Part shown: piece by piece, positions 11,783-27,268 of the stretch
How positions within the stretch are numbered: position 1 is the first letter of the stretch
Layout of the letters: every line of letters starts with the position of its first letter
Assembly: GCA_037039925.1 (NCBI GenBank)
Contig: JAXRKP010000032.1
Coordinates: 176,001-240,000 of the forward strand
Direction of reading: 5' to 3'
DNA length: 64,000 nt
DNA from: Doris montereyensis
Taxonomy: Eukaryota > Mollusca > Gastropoda > Nudibranchia > Dorididae
Program-made: the position numbers and the translations under genes
Notes under the pieces: model-generated
Database searches by the model: none
Seen by the model: the letters and a program-made list of their open reading frames with translations, nothing else
Told to the model about the DNA's origin: nothing

Positions 11783-11849
11783 CTAGACCCAATAGGGATA
11801 CACAGATCACTCATATGGTTATCATATTATGTGTTTCTATTGGGTCTTG
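11783..11849. repeat. Imperfect inverted repeat (hairpin)
   Basis: The left arm CTAGACCCAATAGGGATACA (from 11783) is matched by the right arm TGTGTTTCTATTGGGTCTTG (11830-11849). They pair over about 19 positions with two or three mismatches and a spacer of about 26 bases. It could be a small foldback transposon remnant; no target duplication was identified. Confidence 0.6.
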
Positions 11850-12142
11850 TGCCACGGAATGGTAACTAGGAAGCATATGGGCTTCCTGATTAATGTTAAA
11901 AAAGCAAGGAAAAGGGTGTTCAGGCTCACACGGTTTCGACTTTCACCGCCGATATACTAAATATGTTTGGGTTTTTTAATAAAAAAGTATGTATATATAT
12001 AATTTCAACAAATGAGCAAAAACTTCTAAGTCACAAAAATGAATAAAATTTATGTCCTAATAAAAGAAAACTATGTTGGTTTTATCCTCATGATAAAAAT
12101 CAAAGAAGTTGCCCATTTCCCCAAAATAAAACCCTTCCATAC

Positions 12143-12356
12143 CTCAAAGTATCTGACTGCTGAGTAACATTTAGCTTCACACGGGACCCCTTTTCTCCCC
12201 AATTAGCATTCTCTTTATCTGGATCGTCTTGGGTATGTCCTTGATAACCGCATGTTCCTAAATAAAGTGATAAAACTTGCTGCTGCTGTCTTCAAAACTG
12301 TTTGCATGATCAGACATCGTTCTGAAGACCTTCCGCTGCATCAACATATGGCAAAC
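12143..12356 (-). CDS. DEPDC7: DEPDC7-like protein, second DEP-domain exon; one frame break
   Basis: The acceptor is CTATAACCAG and the donor TTTGAG then GTATGG. The first part reads VCHMLMQRKVFRTMSDHANS then FEDSSSKFYHF. This matches the end of a DEP domain (human VCQALMDYKVFE then FEDSSCSLYRF). The frame then meets TAG at the string CACTTTATTTAGG. One base further on, another frame continues as LGTCGYQGHTQDDPDKENAN and WGEKGSRVKLNVTQQSDTL up to the donor. One missing T in the TTT run would join the halves. It leaves phase 2. Confidence 0.75.
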
Positions 12357-13467
12357 CTGGTTATAGAGTAATACAAGTAAACATTACATAAGCCAAACAG
12401 AAATTTAGATTATAGCATCATGGTGACAACGGTTTCAGAAAGTATAATACATAAAGTTAGATAAAAGACCTGATATCATACATAAAACTACTTTTTAAAG
12501 GAACACCATCTTTTCAGGACATGCATATTATATACTATAGTATATCTAATTGCAAAAATGAGTTTTGTCAAAGGTCTCTGCTGTTTAATCACTACATTAC
12601 TACATATTATTATATATATATATGAATTATACTATCCCAATTGCATCCTTGCATATTTTAGATTCACATGTTTTTGTAATTAACTTACACTTTACAGTGA
12701 TTGTATTGCTAAGTAGACGTAGGTGATATGCTTTGAGATATTAAACATGAAAAGCACAATGTAAATACCGCCGTTGATTTTTATTACTACAAATTATGAA
12801 ACTTGTCATACCTCCTCTATATATATGTAATACATTTGATGTTAACACAATGCTGCTTTTGTCCAGTCAACTTCATCAATATTGAACCGTGCTCTTAGCA
12901 GAGTTCAAATTGACTATTCCAATACTGCAAAAGCCTGAATATACCTGTTTTACTTCTCTTTGTTATCACTGATAATCTTGCTCGTCACTCTGCCTATTTC
13001 TGTTTTTCCTCAAGGATTCCATTAAAAGCTGTGGATATCTTACAGTGTAGTATGTAAACTGTTGATATCTATAGCGTTTCTGCCCACTACCACTTATCTC
13101 ACGCAGAATTTAATTATTTAGGGACCAACAGAATATTTCTGACAACCTCGCGATGTAAGCTTGTGAGACAATATCATGCCAGGATTTTCATCAGACTGCC
13201 ACATTCAAATAAAAGAAAATACATCTAATGAAGAATACATCAATCATGATCTATCTAAGATATTATTAAAATTACACTGCATTTATATAACAAATATTAC
13301 AACAGTCTCATTAGCTTTTCAAAGTTTCAATCAAAAGAGTTGTGTGTTTGAGAAGAGCATTTATTTTCAAAGTGTTAAAAATGAGACGTGTTAACAAAAG
13401 AGAAATATTTTTATTCATTATTAAGAAAACCCCAATTTTTTTTAAAGTGTAAATATAATACTAATAC

Positions 13468-13668
13468 CTTCACTGCCTTTTCACGGACAAGTCTGGTGGG
13501 AAAATGTTTCCTATCGTTCAAAAGGAAGTGCAATACCACATCAACAGCATCAGTTCCAGTAAAGCAGGACTCGACAGACCCTCATCAAGTACCGTCTACG
13601 TTTCACTTCCACTCCTTCTCTTGAAATGTTCAATCAAATCCTTCCAAATTTTGTTGCTTTAAATGGGC
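13468..13668 (-). CDS. DEPDC7: DEPDC7-like protein, first DEP-domain exon; three frame breaks
   Basis: Between CCTTTTTCAG and GTGAAG-GTATTAG the exon codes a recognisable DEP domain, but in pieces that lie in different frames: PFKATK, then IWKDLIEHFK, then EGVEVKRRRYLMRV, then ESCFTGTDAVDVVLHFLLND and HFPTRLVREKAVK. In human DEPDC7 the order is PFGATYVWSSI, VEVKKRRHRLKRH and CFVGSEAVDVIFSHL. No single frame is open across the exon. The breaks sit at AAAATTT, AAGAGAAGGAG and GGGTCTGTCG. Exon ends and phase fit the next exon. Confidence 0.75.
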
Positions 13669-16081
13669 CTGAAAAAGGAAAAGAAAAGAAAGTCTGATAT
13701 ATTATAAATCAATCAATTAAAAATTCCATCCAAATGGCAGTTTTGGTTTCACAAAAATCATGTTTTTAATTTTACATTTTTGAAAGAATGATTTACAAAC
13801 CTTGTGAGGAACTGAGAGACACTAAAGGGGAGTGATTTGTGATAATGTGAAGAAATGATAAATAGAATAAAATGAATGTCTTGAATGTGAATTGAAAACC
13901 AAAAAAAACAGGCCTAGGCCAAGGTTATGCTCCTCTGGTATCGATCTCAAACAGCTGTGAAGTTGTTGCTGTACCATAGATGCAATGCTGTGGGAAAAAA
14001 ATCTATAGTTCTAATTTACAACTGATGACAATGACAAAGAATAAATGGCCATTGTTTGTAGTTTTGACTATTGTTAGTTCTAGATGGATTTTTGTGTCCA
14101 AAAAAAGGCTTTATTCCGATTGACATTGATTTCATACCAACCCATGGTTTGACATCTGTTATATTCACATTTATATCATTGAATTTGCTACTTACTAGCA
14201 AAAATTAAAATATTGCCATTGATTGCTTAACAGAAATCCTTCCCTGTCCATTGACATTTGTCATAATATAGACAGAATCGGCCCATGTTCAAATTATACA
14301 GTTCATTATCTTCTTGAGTCTCTCATCGAGTCAGATTCATTAAATGATCAAAACCTGCTGCAAACTCTCAAAAACCAACTCTTCTTCCCCCCCCCCCCAT
14401 AACCAACCCAGAGCCTCAACCACAATAAATATCAGTTATATGGTAAAAGTTTTGGAAATTGATCACACAACCAAATGCAAATTTTAGATAATATATATTA
14501 TATTATATGCACATCCCCAAAAAACTACTTTGAGCCAAACTTCCAAACCTTAGGCAAATATGCTTCCTTCACTTTTTAATGTTGTTCATAAAGTCAATTT
14601 ATATTTAAAAGTGCTGGGCATGCCATCCATCACGATTGCTGCAGGAAAGTCGGTATCGCCACGATGATTTATAATTGACGATATTAATTAATCTCCCTTA
14701 GCATTTAAACCAACAAAAACGACACATGCAAACCCCTTCGCTGAAAGTTTAAAACGACAGAAACCGACACCTGCCAATACAGGCCCACATTGTTCAAGCC
14801 GACAAAGACCGAACAGTAACACACCTCTTGTTTTATTAGCTCTAATTGGTCATATAAATGATGCTATTGTTCTAAATTTAGAATAGATAATGAATACAAG
14901 ATTGAAGGTCAGGGCAGCTTCACGTGACCAACTGGAGGTAAGGAAAGGAAAGTGCAGACCAACCCGCATTTTTTGTGAAGACCAGCTGGTAGGAAGTCAG
15001 AAAAATGTAAACAAACCGGGTTGACACAGCGGAGAAAATTGAACGTACAGAGCAAGATGGCCGCCACTTTAATGTAAACGCTAATGGGTTAAAAATACCT
15101 GCTTTTGAGCACAATCTATCACCATCCCTTACCCTGGCCTCTCCCCCCCCCCCCCCCCTGCCTATGTTGAACAGCAGTAAGAATACCGCCCTCTGATCAT
15201 ATTCATACCAATCTTCCTTGCAGCAGTCATACGGACTCCACACAACACTTTAAGGGGAAAGATCGCATCTGGAATGGGTGATTTTGGGTCAAAGTATCAA
15301 AATTGGGGTGATGGCATTTCCTTTCAGTTCAACTGATTTGCTTCCTTCAGTTCAAGTCATTTATGATACATATCAGCAGGTGATTTAATTTATTTGAATA
15401 CTGTTACTACTATTATTGTCAACTATAGTTGTTATCAGTGTCAAAACTAGGTTTGGTTTTTGTGTACATATGCAGTGCACGGCTGTTCAATACGCTCTCT
15501 ACTTGGTATTTTAGTTCAACTCTGCACGTTTGCTTACCCTCCTTAAGCTTTAATAAATCACCTGTCACTTCAAGGTCACGTGGTGCTCCTTCGAGGTCAC
15601 GATGACTCAGCTTATTAAAAGTTACTCACTTTCAAACCCTGATATCTGATAGTTTTATCACTCGGAACGATCTACCTTTGTATCGGTCTACTATTTGACT
15701 TTGTTCTACTGCTTGGAGGAAGTCGCATCTTTTACTGTGATAACTTTTCGAGATATCAAACGCGCAATAAGGCATATTCCTGGATATTTCTAAACGTGTT
15801 TGATTTGTTATCTGTGTGAAATTAATTATCAAATTATGATTCCTGCCAATGACCGATTTGAAAGCTTTTTGTGTTTCTGTGTTTGGAAGATAACGTTAAT
15901 AAATCAGTGAACTCAAAAATATCAACACCCAAACATTTTCCCAAGAATTTATTTCCTCCAATCAAAACTTCAACCGACGTGAACTAAATATGTAAGAATA
16001 TTACACCAATATCTATTCAAACGTGAGTTTATCTGTTCCAGTTGTTAATTTTACTACTATGACTATTCAACACTGAGATAT
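13669..16081. other. Upstream flank of the DEPDC7-like gene, no exon found
   Basis: The missing first exon of the DEPDC7-like gene should lie here or further right on the minus strand, but no ATG frame with a donor matching the known N-terminus was found. The segment holds C-runs at 14388-14398 and 15143-15159 and a plus-strand AAGATGGCCGCCAC string at 15054 that resembles a promoter-proximal motif but starts no long frame. Otherwise nothing is supported. Confidence 0.5.
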
Positions 16082-17310
16082 ATGTTTAATCTTTATTCAC
16101 AACAAAAAGAACAATTTCAATCATTGATTTTACACAGCGCCATGGCACTTCACAACAAAGTTTATCTACGATATAAAAATAATCCAAGGTACATATATCC
16201 GTGTTTGTGGTGTTTGGTACCAAAGTCTACAATGCAGTCAAGAGCAAGCAACTATTTCCCTCAACATTAAATACAATAAAGAATGATTTTCACAGATTTC
16301 AAAACATATGGCCATGAACATAAGAAGAATGTGGGCATTTATCACAAGAGTGTGCACCTGTCACTTCATAGATGTGCAAGTGAACAAAGCTGCCCCACCA
16401 TATCTCCACATGTATACTTTTAGGGATCGTTTTGAGACATCATCACCTACTAGAGGAAGCTGCAGATCAAATTGATGTTAGCATTTCAAAACAGCCAGAA
16501 AAAAAAGAATGTGCAGCAGGCTCCCCTTCATGAGTTTGGAAAGAACTGGGAAGGGCAGAGAAACTTCAGGAAAAAATCGATAAGCTTCAGCAGATTTTAG
16601 TACTGATGGTAGCACAGAACAAGCAGTTTCGGGAAGAATAATCAAAAGAAAAAAAATCTTTAATGAACTGAAACATGAAGCAATGAGGCCACGATCTGGT
16701 CCTGTATGCTCCATCCTTGACAGAATATTAGACTCACGAAATCACACCACAATAGGGAAACCACTGCCACAAATACCATCTTGAAAGTATACGAGCAGCT
16801 CACTGCATGCATTGTAGACACAACTAAAGCAAAACACAAGCAAACAAGACATTATTGACATGTCTATTGCCACCAGAGATAAGTTTAACAAAATTAAACA
16901 AAGCCTTTGCAGACGTACACACAGAAAATATCGCACGGCAGACCAATAGCGCAACACGCAATCAGTTCCATCAGTTCATCAATATATGCAAACATATAGG
17001 CATTATGTCGAAAATATTCTTAAAAGTTACTAAACAACACATTTTAGAAAAAACTTTTATTCCATGGATAGAACAGTATGGGTTTGGCATGGCTTTACAC
17101 GGTGAGCAGGGGAGGTTTAACCTCATTCACTATCAGTTTCTAGATTAGAGAGGAGAGCATGTGGCATCAATAGTCATGAGGAACAATTAAAAACAATTAG
17201 GTCATCACAAAGATGCAAACCGCCTAATGATTTGATAGTATCTGTGCCATCCACAAAGAAATTTTTAGAAACAGAAAAAATATACAACATCAACTAATAG
17301 CCTTTTTCAG
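16082..17310 (+). pseudogene. Degraded transposon-type protein-coding region
   Basis: The clearest open frame is 16855-17148, ending KTFIPWIEQYGFGMALHGEQ, GRFNLIHYQFLD and stop. Past that stop, in a shifted frame, RACGINSHEEQLKTIRSSQR and CKPPNDLIVSVPSTKKFLET run to a stop near 17300. A pattern of W-I-x-Q-x-G-F-G then H-G-E-Q-G then H-x-x-F recurs, as I recall, in uncharacterised multi-copy proteins of invertebrate genomes. Upstream (16082-16850) several short frames separated by stops continue the look of a broken coding region. The identity is inference. Confidence 0.45.
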
Positions 17311-20566
<3,256 letters not shown>

Positions 20567-20896
20567 CATTGTTTTTTTTTGCTTTCACGTTTTTACTACT
20601 GCCAAATGAGCTCATCTATGTTCTCTGTTACTGTTAATAGATTTCTCATAGTAAGGCGTTTTTACTTGTTTGTTGTCTTTTCGTTGTTATTAAGATTGTA
20701 CTGAAGATTATGCCAAGAGCAGCATTGGGTTTTAGGTATGGGACCATGAATCAAAAGTCTAACAAATAGTAGGGCCTGTCTTTTAAGTGCTGTTACTGGC
20801 TACACCCTAGGTTTTAACAGAGAGGAGTAGTAGAAGGATATATCTCTATTCGAATCAAACGTCGTAACATGTCACACGTTTCAAGTACATGCTTTT

Positions 20897-21170
20897 ATTT
20901 GATTTATCCACACCCACAACTAAGGTGATCTCTGGGTTATGGGTAAGATTTTGTTGTTGTTGTTGTTGCCGGACTGCCTTGTAAACAGCCAAGGGATCTT
21001 TAACGTGCACAGTGTTCTGATCTACATATGGACCTTCTTTTTATCGTTCGTTTCCGATGGGACTAGGTGTCGATCCACCTACGAGAACATTTTTCAACCA
21101 TTGGCGGGGCTCGGAACCCACTACCTTTTGGTTGACAGGCTGACACCTTGCTTTTGGACTACCAAATCAT
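20897..21170 (-). mobile_element. tRNA-derived SINE, type A, near full length
   Basis: Reading the minus strand: a tRNA-like head with CAGCCTGTCAACCAAAAGGT and GTGGGTTCCGAGCCCCGCC (B box), a body with GTGGATCGACACCTAGTCCC and TGTGCACGTTAAAGATCCC, and a tail with GATCACCTTAGTTGTGGGTG then TAAATCAAATCAAA. The same body and tail occur at 38935-39200, 58405-58600 and 62400-62770, and the head alone at 51570-51655. It would be transcribed by RNA polymerase III and mobilised by a LINE. Confidence 0.8.
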
Positions 21171-21551
21171 TCTCATGAAATGGTGGTAGTCGTTGGAAGG
21201 CGTGTTTTGTTTTGGATTTTTCTTTGTCATTGTTGTTTTCAGGGATTCTATGTTAAAAAACCCCAGAAAACAGACAACAAAGTTTGATGTCAAGGAGACG
21301 AAAATTTCGTGTTATCTTTAAACAATTAAAAGCTACAAGGTCTTAATTCTTGATACAGGTAGTGTGACAACACCAATAGTAACAGTTTTGCGCAATTATA
21401 ACGGCCATTCATTTCTACTTTTTTTTTTTTTTGCCTTCTTGGGAAAGAGAGGGGATATATTGAAAGATTTGATTTTAATCTTACCTTCATACACAGCTAA
21501 AGGTGATCATTTTTTTTTTTTTGTAGGATTTTAATATTTTCCCAGACTGAC

Positions 21552-21571
21552 GAGAGAGAGAGAGAGAGAGA

Positions 21572-21656
<85 letters not shown>

Positions 21657-21658
21657 GA

Positions 21659-21695
<37 letters not shown>

Positions 21696-21752
21696 TGAGA
21701 CATAGACAGAGAGAGGGGGAAGAGAGACACAGACAGATAGACAGACAGAGAG
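21552..21752. repeat. (GA)n and (ACAG)n microsatellite
   Basis: About 200 bases of GA dinucleotides followed by a run of ACAG tetranucleotides at 21658-21693. It is the reverse-complement type of the CT/CTGT tract at 19731-20566, about 1 kb away. Confidence 0.95.
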
Positions 21753-23267
21753 TTTGCTCGTCCACCATAAACAGTTACGCCGAGGTAAATGGAGGAGCAT
21801 CAAAGAGAATAGCAAATAGGAAAAACTGAGAAGGGGCTGACGCTGCATGATTCAATGGTTCACAATATAATTTTTTGCAATGGACCAGCGAACGATAATG
21901 ATAAAAAGTAAATATGGATTTATAGCAGTATCCCCGCATAAGTGCAGGTTCACCGACTATACATCATATCGCCTCCAATACCAACAGCATTAGCCAGTGA
22001 CAAACAAAAGTAGATTATACAGTTTGCAAGTCGATGCTCGCTGATGCTGAAATGGTGATAAGAAAGGAACCTCGTAAAAAAGAAAGAAAAAGGAAAGCAT
22101 ACTTTCACCCCCGCCTAAAGCAAACCACAAAGAAAGAAACAAAACAAAACTACAAGAACAACAACAATATCAGAACAAAAAAAGCCAATATCTATCCAAA
22201 ACAACAATATAAAGCAGCAAAACAAACAAAATCAATCGCTTTCAAATAAAATGAAAAAAAAGCATGAACAAAATAAATATTAAAACAAACCCTTCATAAT
22301 GCAAGTTGTCTTGCCATAATAATACAGATTATTCCAGCAGCTTGGATATTTTGCATTCCCCCTGCTTCTATAATCTGCTCAAACCCCTGTTGGCAGTGTT
22401 CAAATAATTTTTCTTTCTTTTTTCATTCTTTCTTTCTCTTTGTTTCTTTCTTTCCGTCTTGAGGTTTATAGTGTCTTCCTTCGATTCTTTACTCCATTAC
22501 CAAGGACTACTATAGTAGTACTATAAGTAAGTCCTTGTCCATAACATATCCTAAGAAACTACGATACTTATCACAGTGAAACCTACGATTACAATACTCA
22601 AAAGGTCAAGAGGTTACAACAAAAATGGCTGCCTCTTGACGAAAACCTTGTTGGCTTCGTGTTTAGCAAGTTCAAGAAGATGTGCCTTGCATCCTTCAAG
22701 AATTGTTCCGATGAGAGGTTGGTTAACGCATGTTAAGCCCGTATATTCAATCAAATAAAGGGAGAAATTTATACAATGCAGTGAACCAAAGTTGTAAGAA
22801 AGCCAATTCTACCATCGGTTTCTGTAGTGTAGCCTGTAGGAACCTTCAATGCTTCAAGTCAAGGAGAATTCAACGTAGAAGAACATCATACACAACCAAA
22901 TCATAATCATCTCATTATACGTATAGATCTAGATCTAATCTAGCTCTAATAAGATCGATGATATAATGGAAGGCAGATCAATCATCTGGGACCAGTATAC
23001 AAACGAGGTCACAAAGTGAAAGTATATATAAACAAAGAAGGGGTGCATGATTCCAAACATTGGAATCTTTAAAGAATTAATAGTAAGAAGGTGGTTGCAG
23101 CAGATACCAGTGATGCCGCCAAACCAGTTCATGGACGTCCACAGACCAAATGTCTGCAGTTTACCGGACAAACATATAAAACCTTGAGAACAAAGGGTGT
23201 AGGGTTAGGGGATAGCAGCGATTCACTGTGGCATTAGATTTAGATGTGACTTGCATGATTTGATAAT

Positions 23268-23270
<3 letters not shown>
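21753..23270. other. Intergenic, nothing supported
   Basis: Lysine- and asparagine-rich frames (22034-22249) reflect A-rich composition only. A short near-palindrome lies at 22504-22533 (GGACTACTATAGTAGTACTA and onward). No exon, RNA gene or recognised transposon was found. It is upstream flank of MRPL44. Confidence 0.5.
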
Positions 23271-23486
<216 letters not shown>

Positions 23487-23758
23487 GCCTGTAGAATTTG
23501 ATAAAAAGAAATTTAAGTTTCTGAAGAGGGCCAAAATATTTTTATGGGCGTTGGAAATGGGGAAAGACACTTCTTCACAGTTCGACCGTAAAAGGTCAGG
23601 TCATTATATTTCATCCTTCGTCTAGATCACTGGTGGAAAAGTATTTCCTGACTTATAAGGTTTCAGAAAATGTCTACTTGTCCATACCTCTGACATCAAA
23701 TTATGCCTTGTTTTTTCACTTATTAAATCCATCCCAACCTGAGTGTCATATAATAAAC

Positions 23759-23796
23759 ATGGCCGCCAAAGAACTTCATGTAGGCCAGTTGGAGAG
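23759..23796 (+). CDS. MRPL44: MRPL44 first coding exon (tentative)
   Basis: The ATG at 23759 sits in AAACATGGCCGCC, a good translation context, and reads MAAKELHVGQLE with two bases left (AG) before GTTAAC. Phase 2 is exactly what the next exon needs, and the total protein then comes to about 338 residues against 332 in human. The donor is weak and the implied intron is only 83 bases. A first exon further upstream with a more typical mitochondrial targeting peptide is possible. Confidence 0.4.
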
Positions 23797-23879
23797 GTTA
23801 ACAATACACTGTGACCTTCCACATACTCTTATCACAGCTAAACTGACATTGTTTTTTTCTTCTTCTCTCTTTTTTTCAG

Positions 23880-23990
23880 TTCAAAGCCAAGGCTACAAAA
23901 GATACTTCAAACCATTTTTAAGAGAAATGTACCAAAAACGTCTTGCAGTTGGCCCGGAAAATTGAGACGTAGATCGGAATGGATAAATTG
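23880..23990 (+). CDS. MRPL44: MRPL44 exon 2
   Basis: A very strong polypyrimidine tract ends TTTTTTTCAG and the donor is AAATTG then GTAATA. The 111-base exon in the right frame reads SKPRLQKILQTIFKRNVPKT, then SWPGKLRRRSEWIN, with the next codon split (W). It is basic and lacks acidic residues, as expected next to a mitochondrial targeting sequence. RRSEWINW-NYNSEI lines up with the human VRRSEKPNWDYHAEI segment. An overlapping longer frame in a different phase is a shadow. Confidence 0.85.
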
Positions 23991-24910
23991 GTAATAAATT
24001 ATATAAACATTGCATAATTTGTTTTAAAATCGTTACGTTAATATGCACGGTATGTGGTGACTCATTTTACTGCAATTTATTTGCCCATAATGTCTTATAA
24101 CTGTCTCTAGATTTTCAGTTTTGCTGCAACCTTATGCTACTACGTCCATGGAATTGCTAGATGAAAAATATTGTGAGTCCCAAATCCCATTTGCATTATA
24201 TAGATATCAATATCGTGCATGTCTGAAAAGTCCAAAACAGTAAAAGGGAGAAGTAATAACCCATTTTCAACTTCACCGGTGTTGGTAGTGATGGTGGTTA
24301 TGAGCAGAGATGCAAGCTTTTCATAGAAGCTAGGGTACTTTAATTGTTGCTAGACTGGTAAATTGCTACCCAGAATGTTTTCACTAAAAAATTCCCAACA
24401 CACAACATTTTTGTTGCTTATTTTATAAATATGTCCTTCTTATTGCCTCATCATTATGTTGCATTAAAGTCTTTCTTGTTAATTGAATATAATGTATACA
24501 TATATATTATCACCTGACAGAATTGTTTTAAGGCTAACTATCTCAATAATCTCGTTCTGCACGAGGCTTCGCACGTGACAACATTTTTGGGCCGTGTTGT
24601 TCAACACAATATCTTATTCTTATTTTATTGCCTAATCAATGAAATTTATTGTCATGTTTTATTTGTTTACTAACAATAACTTCTTTTATTAAACATGAAA
24701 AGGAATAATACTGCAGTTGGTCCATTACTAATGAAGAAGAATATGAAAGGTATAAGTATAATTCAAACAAATAAACATTAAACAATGCTGACGAAATAAT
24801 ACTTTAGAGCCATTGTTGCAACGACCATTGAGCAATGTTCATTCTCATAACAACAATAAACAAAAAGAAAAAGACAAAAAAAAAAGAAAACAGAAATGCA
24901 CCTGCCATAA

Positions 24911-25055
24911 GAGAGATGGAGAGAGAGGAGGGAGGGATAGAAAGGGGAGAGAGAAAGAAAGAAAAAGAAACAAACAGGAGACATAAAGAGAACGAGGAAG
25001 ATAAAGAAAGACAAATAGAGAGGACAAAGGAGAATGAGAGAGAGAGAGAGAGAGA

Positions 25056-25101
<46 letters not shown>

Positions 25102-25118
25102 AGGGAGAGAGAGAGATG
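24911..25118. repeat. Purine-rich GA tract
   Basis: An irregular GA/GGA/GAAA tract of about 200 bases, densest at 25034-25095. It lies in MRPL44 intron 2. The long frames on both strands here are artefacts. Confidence 0.9.
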
Positions 25119-26849
25119 GGGTACCATATAGTGGGTGGTTAGGTGGGGGGCACATGGCTGCATGCTCAGGCTTTACTCCAATTCAATAATAGTGTGGTTG
25201 GCTGTTTCTTGTAGTAGAGTTTCAATGAACAACATCATTATATCTTTATTTCTAAAGGAATCAATTTCCATTCTCACATCTAAATAAAATGATGTAACTG
25301 TAATACTAATACTAGAGGAAATGGCCAACGGCTCCGCTAATTCCATGACCGAGTCTGCACAGGTAACACATTCCCATGATGAAAAACAGGCCTCCGGCTT
25401 TGTTGGTTTTCACAAGTGTGTATCGCCCCAGCTGCGACGCGCCCTCTTTCCCAGCCTAACACCTCTCCTCAGCTACATGCTTCCATGCTTTTGAAAACTC
25501 CCTCCTACCCTATGAGCTAGTATCACCTCTCTCCTCATTTACAATGACATGAGTGACCATCGTTTTGTATTCTTGGCTGTTCCCTTCCTACAGTTCAATA
25601 GTAATCCACATCTCCCAAACAGCCCCCACCCCTTCGCAATCCAGTGGTTTCACATCTTCCCCCCACTTCTGGATGTAAGTCTCCTCCTTAGTCCCTTTCT
25701 ATACAGTAGGAAGATAGATTCTTGTAGTTTCTAATGTCTATACACTTCAAACAGGCTGCCCTTCCTCTTGTCCAAATACCACAGGTCATCATGACCATGT
25801 GAAATGGACCTGTTTGAGATCAAAGTTCCTTTGTTGCTGGTCGCTGAACTCAGATGAAAGCTTCAATTTTCCCCTGTACTTTCAATACTCTAATCTCTTC
25901 ATTCTTATGTGAAAAAGAGGTGGATATATATTTTGACGTATGTGGCGTTTGACAATATAACCATCAATACAATGCTCCCCCTGATTGGTCAACCCTGAAC
26001 ATGATTTCTTTTTATTGACTGAAGGTCACGCCCTCCATTCAGGCTGACCTTAGATGTGCAATGTGATGGGCCGCTGATATCTTTTATTATATCAATCACT
26101 ATTTCTTGCTTGTGGGTGGAGCTTCTTACTAAAGTAATTGACGTCTGTCCAGAAGTTGCGTCGGTCATACAAAGACATTTGGTTTTGTCCACTTTGCAGA
26201 GGGTCCACAGCCTGCATTTGAGATAGAGTTTCTGTGTGTTGTTGTATCTCTTTATAAGAAAATATCGAGTGTGTGTTAGCCTCGGAAATGAACGATCATT
26301 TTACCCCTTTAGAATAATAGACTTTCTTTGTTTGGCGCGGCATGGGTTGACCAGCATAATTGGTCAGAATAGAGGCATTCCCAAAACCTGTCTTTGAGTG
26401 CGCTGCAGTGCAGTTATACGGGACCCGCCACTAACGCTTAGTCTTGCTGGAAGGCCGGGAGTGATGCAAATGTAAGGGACCCGCCACTAGCGTAGGTGTG
26501 CTTAGAGTGACCAGCGGCATGCAAATATACAGAACCCGCCTGGAAACACATATAAATATATATATTCTAATTATCCCCAGTTACATAGGATACAAGAAGC
26601 TAAATAATCTTTCTCTTTTCTTAGTCTTTAAAAAAAAGGTATTTTGAGGATTGCAAAACAATAAACATTTTCTACGCTTTTTTACATATATTTGCTATGA
26701 GTGGAAGTCATTCTTGATAATATATTGTATTACTTATTATAATAAAATGTTGACCACTTTTTGTGAATATCGTTATTTTGTAATTTAACGTCCTTGTGGT
26801 TATAATAGTGATTTTTTTGTTTCATGCAATAAGAGTCAATAGATGGACA

Positions 26850-26995
26850 TGTAGGACAGGCAGTTAGTGGGCACTGCTGGTAAGTCCTACTTCTTTCTGT
26901 TCTTCTTTAACTTGTTTTTCATCTTGCTGTAATGTTTCCTCTTAATTTACCCTGAGATCACCACAATGGTGGACAGGGTAAATTTCACTGAAACA
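26850..26995 (+). repeat. Interspersed repeat, unclassified family, copy 4
   Basis: Plus-strand copy with all signature boxes: GTGGGCACTGCTGGTAAGTC, a TTCTTTC pyrimidine part, CATCTTGCTG, TTTCCTCTTAATTTACCCTG, AGATCACCACAATGGTGGAC and AGGGTAAATT. One of the best kept copies in the window, useful for a consensus. Confidence 0.7.
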
Positions 26996-27181
26996 ACACG
27001 ATGGGTGTGTAGGCTCAACTTTTGAGTGTTCAAGATACAAATCTGTCTTTTTCCTTCAATTGTGCAATCATATTATGTAAGTGCAATTTTATACTTTGAA
27101 TATATCATAATGAATGCTAGTATTTGTTTTGAAAACCGATTTTATGTTATCTGTTCTATGTCATTTTCTTCTGTTCCATAG

Positions 27182-27268
27182 GAATTATAACAGTGAAATA
27201 TATGCTTTTGGCAAGCGTTTAGGAGAGGAGTTCAATGAAAACACCTTAAAACAGGCATTTGTCCATCA
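27182..27268 (+). CDS. MRPL44: MRPL44 exon 3
   Basis: Acceptor TTCCATAG, donor CATCA then GTAAGT. The 87-base exon reads NYNSEIYAFGKRLGEEFNEN then TLKQAFVH with a split codon (Q). It is the start of the RNase III-like domain and matches human [20 protein letters not shown] then TAFVN. Both phases fit without correction. Confidence 0.93.

Larger units (their letters stand above)
24000..27181. other. MRPL44 intron 2
   Basis: The intron between exons 2 and 3. It contains a purine-rich GA/GGA tract at 24911-25118 and a repeat copy at 26850-26995. It also has a small cluster of direct repeats of GGGACCCGCCACTA at about 26421-26540. No independent gene is seen in it. Confidence 0.7.

Noticed and set aside
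22034..22249. Lysine-rich frame as a small basic protein
   Set aside because: A-rich low-complexity sequence without splice signals or family resemblance.
23633..23965. 110-residue plus-strand frame ending VQSQGYKRYFKPFLREMYQK
   Set aside because: It reads through the polypyrimidine tract of MRPL44 exon 2 in another phase; the phase needed by exon 3 gives SKPRLQKILQ and RRRSEWIN.
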